Shown here piece by piece: positions 7,002 through 11,220 of a stretch of 11,220 nt of DNA (positions are counted from its first letter, which is position 1; every line of letters begins with the position of its first letter). A program made the position numbers and the translations under genes. The notes beneath the pieces are model-generated. The model saw only the letters and a program-made list of their open reading frames with translations, was not told where the DNA came from and searched no databases. Where the stretch lies: positions 1 to 11,220 of the forward strand of contig CALMCK010000220.1 in the NCBI GenBank assembly GCA_937862845.1. Direction: 5' to 3'. The DNA comes from an uncultured Burkholderiaceae bacterium (GTDB taxonomy: Bacteria; Pseudomonadota; Gammaproteobacteria; Burkholderiales; Burkholderiaceae).

Positions 7002-8477
7002 TCAATCTTTCACTTTTCGCGTGATGGTGTTGCGCCCAATCCCGAGCAGCAGCGCCGCTTTTTGGCGGTGGTTGTGCGTGAATTTCAAAGCTTGCCCGAT
7101 GACCACTTGTTCAAACTGATCTTGCAAACGCAACATCACGGCGGGCGTACCATCGTTCAAGGCTTTGTCCACCGCCAGACGCAATGCATCTTGCCAATAC
7201 AGCGCTTGATTGACAGGCATGGCACCCACGCTGTCAGAGGCATTGGCCAGTAGAGCGGCACTCGGCTCGCGCACATCGGCGGGCAAGTCGACTTCCGAGA
7301 CTTCAGCCGTCGGGGTCATGACAGTCAGCCAACGACAAACATTGTCCAGCTGACGCACATTGCCCGCCCAATATGCTTTTTGACACACCAACATCGCCGC
7401 TGCGGTGAGGTGTTTGGCCGTGGCTTGGCCAAGATCGCGCGCGGCATTGCTCAAAAAATGATTCATCAACAATGCAATGTCTTCGCTGCGTTCACGCAAC
7501 GGTGGCAGGTGGATGCCAACGACATTGAGGCGGTGGTATAAATCCGCACGAAACAATCCCTGCGCAACGCGCTGCGCCAAATCCTGATGACTGGCGGCGA
7601 TGATGCGCACGTCGGCTTTGACGAGCTCATTGCCACCGACGCGATAAAACACGCCTTCGGACAACACACGCAATAAGCGCGCCTGTAAGTCCAGCGGCAT
7701 GTCGCCGATTTCATCTAAAAATAAAGTACCACCAGAGGCTTCTTCAAAACGCCCCGTGCGCGCGGTCGTTGCGCCGGCAAACGCGCCTTTTTCGTGACCG
7801 AATAATTCTGACTCCAGCAAATGTGCTGGAATCGCAGCGGTACTGATGGCGACGAATGGTTGATGCGCGCGCACGCTGGTGTCGTGTAGTGCACGCGCGA
7901 CCAGTTCTTTGCCAGTGCCTGTCTCGCCTGTGAGCAACACATTGATTTGCGTGGCCGAGAGTCGGCCGATGGTGCGCAGCACTTGCAAAATCGCAGGGCT
8001 TTGGCCAAACAAACCAAACTCGGTCGTCGCAACCATCTCGTGTTCGGCGGGCGAATGCGTGCTGGGCGTTTGTAAAAACCGCTTGAGTAAAGTCATCAAT
8101 TCATCGGTGTCAAAGGGCTTGGCAATATACTCCGCTGCACCCATTTGAAATGTCGAGACGGCATTGTCCAAATCGGCATGCGCGGTCATCATGACCACGG
8201 GCACATCGGGTGCGATTTTTTTAAAGTCTTGCAACAACGAAATCCCAGAGACATTCGGCATGCGAATATCAGAGAGCAGCAGCGCAGGATAATCACCGGG
8301 TTGGCGTGTTTGTGCGGGCTGTTTATTCCACGCGTCGAGTGCGTCAAGCACCTCTTGACCATCGGCAAACATGCGATACGGCAAACGTGATTTCTGCAGC
8401 GCTTTGTCGAGCACCCAGCGGATGCTTTTGTCATCGTCCACCACCCAGACAGTTGGTCGATCATTTAATCCGTACAT
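7002..8477 (-). CDS. glnG: Nitrogen regulation response regulator NtrC (GlnG), variant GAFAGA loop
   Basis: This is the sigma-54-dependent activator partner of NtrB, 491 residues. The receiver domain (about 8-135) has acidic residues VVDDD (12-16), the phospho-acceptor Asp70 in LLSDIRMP, Thr98 and Lys120. About 16 extra residues before Asp70 are absent from E. coli NtrC. The AAA+ domain (about 150-390) has Walker A GETGTGKE (184-191), Walker B GGTLFLDEIGDMP (249-261) and DLYHRLNV (312-319). The C-terminus carries a Fis-type helix-turn-helix (about 455-490, RQKAALLLGIGRNTITRK). The sigma-54 contact loop, normally GAFTGA, reads GAFAGA (231-236; Ala234 codon GCC). The usual PGNVRQLE reads AGNVRQLD. 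A GGGGAG ribosome binding site supports the start. It lies 63 nt after glnL in the same operon. Identity is secure; full activity with sigma-54 is in doubt because of the loop. Confidence 0.95.
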   Translation of the reverse strand: MYGLNDRPTVWVVDDDKSIRWVLDKALQKSRLPYRMFADGQEVLDALDAWNKQPAQTRQPGDYPALLLSDIRMPNVSGISLLQDFKKIAPDVPVVMMTAHADLDNAVSTFQMGAAEYIAKPFDTDELMTLLKRFLQTPSTHSPAEHEMVATTEFGLFGQSPAILQVLRTIGRLSATQINVLLTGETGTGKELVARALHDTSVRAHQPFVAISTAAIPAHLLESELFGHEKGAFAGATTARTGRFEEASGGTLFLDEIGDMPLDLQARLLRVLSEGVFYRVGGNELVKADVRIIAASHQDLAQRVAQGLFRADLYHRLNVVGIHLPPLRERSEDIALLMNHFLSNAARDLGQATAKHLTAAAMLVCQKAYWAGNVRQLDNVCRWLTVMTPTAEVSEVDLPADVREPSAALLANASDSVGAMPVNQALYWQDALRLAVDKALNDGTPAVMLRLQDQFEQVVIGQALKFTHNHRQKAALLLGIGRNTITRKVKD

Positions 8478-8540
8478 AGCACTCCCCTTTTATTGGCCAT
8501 TTATCCGCAAAGCTGTAATTCAAAATTTGACCCAACGCAC

Positions 8541-9650
8541 TCACGCTGCGAGGACTCGTTTAAAAATCGGTAACAACACGCGCATCTGTGTGTGTCCCTC
8601 ACGGCTGTCGACCTCGATGGTTCCGCCGTGTTGTTGTGCGATTTGCATCGCGACCGACAGTCCCAGACCTGTGCCACCTTCGCGCTGCGTGACCATCGGT
8701 AAAAATAGTGTGTCGTAAATATCAGCAGGCACGCCCGCACCATTGTCCACCACGGCCAATTCAACCATCAGCGGATGCATCTCACCGCCGACCAAACAGT
8801 GGCGAGCGGCGCGGGTTTTAATGGTGACGTGCGGACGCGCAGGCTTGCTGCGCTCGACCGCTTGGGCGGCGTTTTGCACCAGATTGAGCAGAAGCTGTTG
8901 CAGATAATCTGACACGCCCGATATGTCTGGCACACTGACATCGTAGTCGCGCACCCACTCGATGTCGGGGAACTCAATTTTCGCCACGCTGTAGACCGCT
9001 TCGCACACCTCGTGCACATTCATCGTGATGGGCTGGATATTGCCTTTACGATACGGCACGAGAAACTGATCCACAAGATTCTTCAGGCGGTCCACTTGCG
9101 TGAGCATCATCTCGGTGTACTCGGTCAAATCAGGGGCGACTTCACGCAGCTCGTCTTGCAACAATTGCGTCGCGCCGCGTATGCCGCCGAGTGGATTTTT
9201 CACCTCATGCGCCAATTGCCGCATGAGGTCTTGGTGATTTTGCACCTGCGCACGCCACTGCGCGTCTTGACTGGCCATCTCGTAGGTGCCGATTTGATGG
9301 CACTCTAGGCAATACGACTGCGGCTCGGCCAATGCGTCTGCCACCGATGAAATCGGCGACAAAATCACATGCACTTGCCCATGACTGCCATTCGATTCGG
9401 TGCTGCGCGCCAGACGCAACATGCCGCTACAGACGTCGGCTTTGCCTTGTGTGATGTGGTTGTGCAGCGTGGCCAGCGTTTCTTCGGGGACAAACCACTG
9501 CGTGAAGCTGCCACCCACTGCATGGTTGAGCGTGCTGCCCCACATCATTTGCGCGGCGGCATTGAGCGAGCACACGCGCGCATGTCGGTCAATGGTGACC
9601 ACGGCGTTTTGTAAGGTGTCAATGTTGACGAGGCTCGGCGCGCTGTTCAT
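8541..9650 (-). CDS. glnL: Nitrogen regulation sensor histidine kinase NtrB (GlnL)
   Basis: NtrB is the cytoplasmic kinase/phosphatase of NtrC, governed by PII (GlnB) according to nitrogen status. The 369-residue product has an N-terminal PAS-like sensor region (about 5-115). The dimerisation/phosphoacceptor domain has the H box QLAHEVKNPLGGIRGATQLL (145-164), with His148 as the phosphorylation site; this box is characteristic of NtrB. The HATPase domain has the N box LLLNLVQNAAQAV, G1 VVDNGAGVP and the G2 region EGGTGLGLSVAMQIAQQHGG. There are no membrane segments, as expected. A CLECH sequence (114-118) at the end of the PAS region resembles a c-type haem site but is probably chance in a cytoplasmic protein. 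The start lies only 2 nt after the stop of the preceding exported-protein gene, and glnG follows after 63 nt, so all three are likely cotranscribed. Confidence 0.95.
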   Translation of the reverse strand: MNSAPSLVNIDTLQNAVVTIDRHARVCSLNAAAQMMWGSTLNHAVGGSFTQWFVPEETLATLHNHITQGKADVCSGMLRLARSTESNGSHGQVHVILSPISSVADALAEPQSYCLECHQIGTYEMASQDAQWRAQVQNHQDLMRQLAHEVKNPLGGIRGATQLLQDELREVAPDLTEYTEMMLTQVDRLKNLVDQFLVPYRKGNIQPITMNVHEVCEAVYSVAKIEFPDIEWVRDYDVSVPDISGVSDYLQQLLLNLVQNAAQAVERSKPARPHVTIKTRAARHCLVGGEMHPLMVELAVVDNGAGVPADIYDTLFLPMVTQREGGTGLGLSVAMQIAQQHGGTIEVDSREGHTQMRVLLPIFKRVLAA

Positions 9651-9652
9651 GT

Positions 9653-10165
9653 TTACATTCTCGCCATTTCACGTTGCAGTGCGCTGATGTTTGATTCGGT
9701 CAATTCGATTTGTCGTTTGAGTGTGGCCACGCGATTTTCATAAGTCGAACCCGTGAGCTCATCGGTACGACGCATCGGTACGCCTTTGTTGTACTCGGTT
9801 TGTAAACTGCTCAACAGTGACTGCGCGGCGGACAACTCGTTGCTCAAAATCTGTGCGCGTCCGGCATCGCGACTGCCCTGTGCGGCGGCCGACACACGTC
9901 CGCCGACGATGATGGTATTGCCCGCAGGCTGTGGATCGCCGAAATTGTTGGGCCCGCCGCTGCGCACCATGCGAACAGGTGCTTTGGTGGTGATGACTTG
10001 TGTGGTGCAGTTTTTGGTTGGGCTGAGATTTTGCAATCGAATGCTGCCGTCTGGTTGCGGGCAAACGAAAATTTTTGATTCGATGGTTTGGCCATGGACG
10101 CTCAAGGCCATCAAAAACATGCTGGCGATGATGATGCGCTGGCTGATTTTAAAAAGTGTGTTCAT
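9653..10165 (-). CDS. Exported DUF4124-like coiled-coil protein upstream of glnL
   Basis: This 170-residue protein begins with a signal peptide: basic start, hydrophobic core about 11-22, possible cleavage after VHG near residue 25. The segment IFVCPQPDGSIRLQN (32-46), together with Cys53, resembles a DUF4124 domain, a short beta-rich domain of unknown function often found in exported proteobacterial proteins. Cys35 and Cys53 could form a disulfide in the periplasm. A hydrophilic linker follows, then two predicted helical or coiled-coil stretches (about 98-128 and 143-170) separated by EYNKGVPMRRTDEL. Similar proteins, as I recall, sit just before ntrB in other Burkholderiales. Only 2 nt separate it from glnL, so they are probably translationally linked. 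The start has no clear ribosome binding site. A role in nitrogen control is suggested only by position; no function is established. Confidence 0.8.
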   Translation of the reverse strand: MNTLFKISQRIIIASMFLMALSVHGQTIESKIFVCPQPDGSIRLQNLSPTKNCTTQVITTKAPVRMVRSGGPNNFGDPQPAGNTIIVGGRVSAAAQGSRDAGRAQILSNELSAAQSLLSSLQTEYNKGVPMRRTDELTGSTYENRVATLKRQIELTESNISALQREMARM

Positions 10166-10181
10166 GTGTGTGCGTCTGTGT

Positions 10182-10187
10182 TTTATA
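10182..10187 (-). promoter_or_regulatory. Weak candidate -10 for the DUF4124-like / glnL / glnG operon
   Basis: On the minus strand TATAAA (5 of 6 to the -10 consensus) lies just after the glnA terminator and 17 bp before the start codon. The T run of the terminator sits at the -35 distance and is a poor match. A perfect TATAAT on the minus strand at 10291-10296 is an alternative, upstream of the terminator, with GCGGCA as a 3-of-6 -35. I cannot decide between them, and no sigma-54 promoter (GG and GC at the correct spacing) is visible. Confidence 0.25.
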
Positions 10188-10202
10188 TTTGGTTCGCGCT
10201 CA

Positions 10203-10236
10203 ATAAAAAAGCGCTGATACGTTACCGTACCAGCGC
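10203..10236 (-). terminator. Intrinsic terminator of glnA
   Basis: On the minus strand an 11-bp stem, GCGCTGGTACG with CGTATCAGCGC (10236-10226 with 10221-10211, one G-U pair), has a 4-nt loop and is followed by six T. It lies about 100 nt after the glnA stop and before the exported-protein/glnL/glnG genes. The abundant glnA transcript would mostly end here, which resembles the partial separation of glnA from glnLG in enteric bacteria. Confidence 0.85.
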
Positions 10237-10315
10237 ATCAACTTCTCACACGATTAAAGAAGTCTGTCACCCTGTCAGCCGCTCGGCTTGATTATAATAA
10301 GACGTGCCTATAATG

Positions 10316-10328
10316 CCGCTGACAGCGG
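10316..10328. repeat. Short palindrome just after glnA
   Basis: CCGCTG and CAGCGG (10316-10321 and 10323-10328) form a palindrome with a single central base, 8 bp beyond the glnA stop codon. No T run follows, so it is not a terminator on its own. It might protect the 3' end of the glnA message or bind a protein. Neither is shown by the sequence. Confidence 0.4.
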
Positions 10329-10336
10329 TTCGCCGA

Positions 10337-11220
10337 TTACAGGCTGTAGTACATTTCAAACTCTAACGGATGCGTGGTCATGCGCATTTTATTGACGTCT
10401 TCCATTTTGAGCGCGATGTAGGCGTCGAGCATGGCGTCGGTGAACACGCCACCACGGGTCAAGAATTCGCGGTCAGCATCCAATGCTTCCAAGGCTTGCT
10501 CCAAGCTCGTGCAGACAGTCGGAATCAATGCGTCTTCTTCTGGCGGCAAGTCATACAAATTTTTGGTGGCTGGATCGCCAGGGTGGATTTTGTTTTGAAT
10601 ACCGTCCAAGCCCGCCATGAGCAGTGCTGAGAATGCCAAATATGGATTCGCCATTGGGTCTGGGAAGCGCGCTTCGATGCGGCGACCTTTCGGGTTTGAG
10701 ACGAAAGGAATGCGAATGGACGCAGAACGATTTTTCGCTGAGTAAGCCAATTTCACAGGCGCTTCGTAATGTGGCACGAGGCGTTTGTATGAGTTGGTCG
10801 ATGGATTGGTGATTGCGTTCAATGCTTTAGCATGTTTGATGATACCGCCGATGTAGTACAAAGCCGTTTCTGACAAACCTGCATAGCCGTCGCCTGCGAA
10901 TGTGTTGACGCCATCTTTCCAGATCGATTGATGCACGTGCATGCCTGAACCATTGTCACCCACGACTGGTTTTGGCATGAATGTTGCTGTTTTGCCATAA
11001 GCGTGAGACACATTGAATACGATGTATTTCAATACTTGAGTCCAGTCAGCGCGTTGAACCAACGTTGAGAATTTAGTACCGATCTCGTTTTGACCTTGAC
11101 CTGCCACTTCATGATGATGCACTTCAACAGGCACGCCCATTTGTTCCAACAACAAGCACATTTCTGAACGGATGTCTTGGAATGTATCCGTTGGTGCAAC
11201 TGGGAAATAGCCACCTTTGG
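10337..11220 (-). CDS. glnA: Glutamine synthetase type I (N-terminus cut by window edge)
   Basis: GlnA makes glutamine from glutamate, ammonia and ATP, the main entry point for ammonia at low nitrogen. The frame is open to the right edge, giving 293 C-terminal residues; about 175 N-terminal residues are missing by comparison with the 469-residue E. coli enzyme. Visible motifs are KGGYFPVAPTDTFQDIRSEM, VEVHHHEVAGQGQNEIGTKF (metal-binding Glu residues), FMPKPVVGDNGSGMHVHQS (metal His), NPSTNSYKRLVPHYEAPVKL and NRSASIRIP. The adenylylation-site Tyr is present in KNLYDLPPEE, so control by GlnE is expected, as in other type I-beta enzymes. The C-terminus (PLEFEMYYSL) is complete. It is transcribed toward glnL/glnG but separated from them by an intrinsic terminator and the exported-protein gene. 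Confidence 0.98.
   Translation of the reverse strand, partial: KGGYFPVAPTDTFQDIRSEMCLLLEQMGVPVEVHHHEVAGQGQNEIGTKFSTLVQRADWTQVLKYIVFNVSHAYGKTATFMPKPVVGDNGSGMHVHQSIWKDGVNTFAGDGYAGLSETALYYIGGIIKHAKALNAITNPSTNSYKRLVPHYEAPVKLAYSAKNRSASIRIPFVSNPKGRRIEARFPDPMANPYLAFSALLMAGLDGIQNKIHPGDPATKNLYDLPPEEDALIPTVCTSLEQALEALDADREFLTRGGVFTDAMLDAYIALKMEDVNKMRMTTHPLEFEMYYSL

Noticed and set aside
9297..9311. CLECH in NtrB (residues 114-118), matching the CxxCH haem c attachment pattern
   Set aside because: The protein has no signal peptide or membrane segment. Haem c attachment happens outside the cytoplasm, so a chance match at the end of the PAS region is more likely.
10288..10314. Plus-strand promoter-like pair TTGATT and TATAAT facing into glnA
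   Set aside because: The spacer is only 15 bp and the downstream sequence is antisense to glnA with no gene to drive. An antisense transcript is possible but unsupported.
1..11220. Mobile elements, CRISPR arrays, tRNA or rRNA genes, toxin-antitoxin or phage defence genes
   Set aside because: No repeat-spacer pattern, transposase, integrase, tRNA-like fold or defence domain was seen. All substantial genes are conserved housekeeping or nitrogen-control genes.

Overview
The window holds seven complete protein-coding genes, two genes cut by its edges (sucA and glnA), and several well-formed regulatory hairpins. Gene content and order suggest a betaproteobacterium of the order Burkholderiales. 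The pointers are the glnA / exported DUF4124-like protein / glnL / glnG order, trxB followed by a Smr-domain gene, and a structured leader in front of sucA. Coding density is high and base composition looks moderate rather than strongly GC-rich. I see no tRNA, rRNA, CRISPR array, insertion sequence or prophage gene. This is core chromosomal DNA.

Left part, minus strand (1-5128): sucA, the E1 component of 2-oxoglutarate dehydrogenase, runs off the left edge and lacks its C-terminus. It is preceded by a leader of about 200 nt with four successive inverted repeats, the last next to the ribosome binding site. This is a good candidate for the Burkholderiales sucA RNA motif. Upstream lie selO (YdiU, protein AMPylase) and a spermidine-synthase-like gene, also on the minus strand, 32 bp apart and probably one operon.

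Middle, plus strand (5158-6941): trxB (thioredoxin reductase) diverges from the spermidine-synthase-like gene. The two probably share one symmetric -10 box. trxB ends in a strong intrinsic terminator, and a Smr-domain gene follows. A perfect 12-bp inverted repeat lies between smr and the convergent glnG and should terminate transcription on both strands. A short 8-bp tandem repeat lies beside it.

Right part, minus strand (7002-11220): a nitrogen-control cluster. glnA (glutamine synthetase, cut at its N-terminus by the right edge) ends in an intrinsic terminator. Then come an exported DUF4124-like coiled-coil protein, glnL (NtrB sensor kinase) and glnG (NtrC, sigma-54 activator), probably one operon. 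GlnL and GlnG would sense nitrogen status, through PII in known systems, and control glnA and other nitrogen genes.

The most unusual protein-level observation is in NtrC. Its GAFTGA loop, which contacts sigma-54, reads GAFAGA, and some other usually conserved positions also differ. I found no convincing wholly new multi-gene system. The best leads are the sucA leader, the NtrC variant loop, the exported protein tied to ntrBC, and the degenerate spermidine-synthase-like protein paired with selO.
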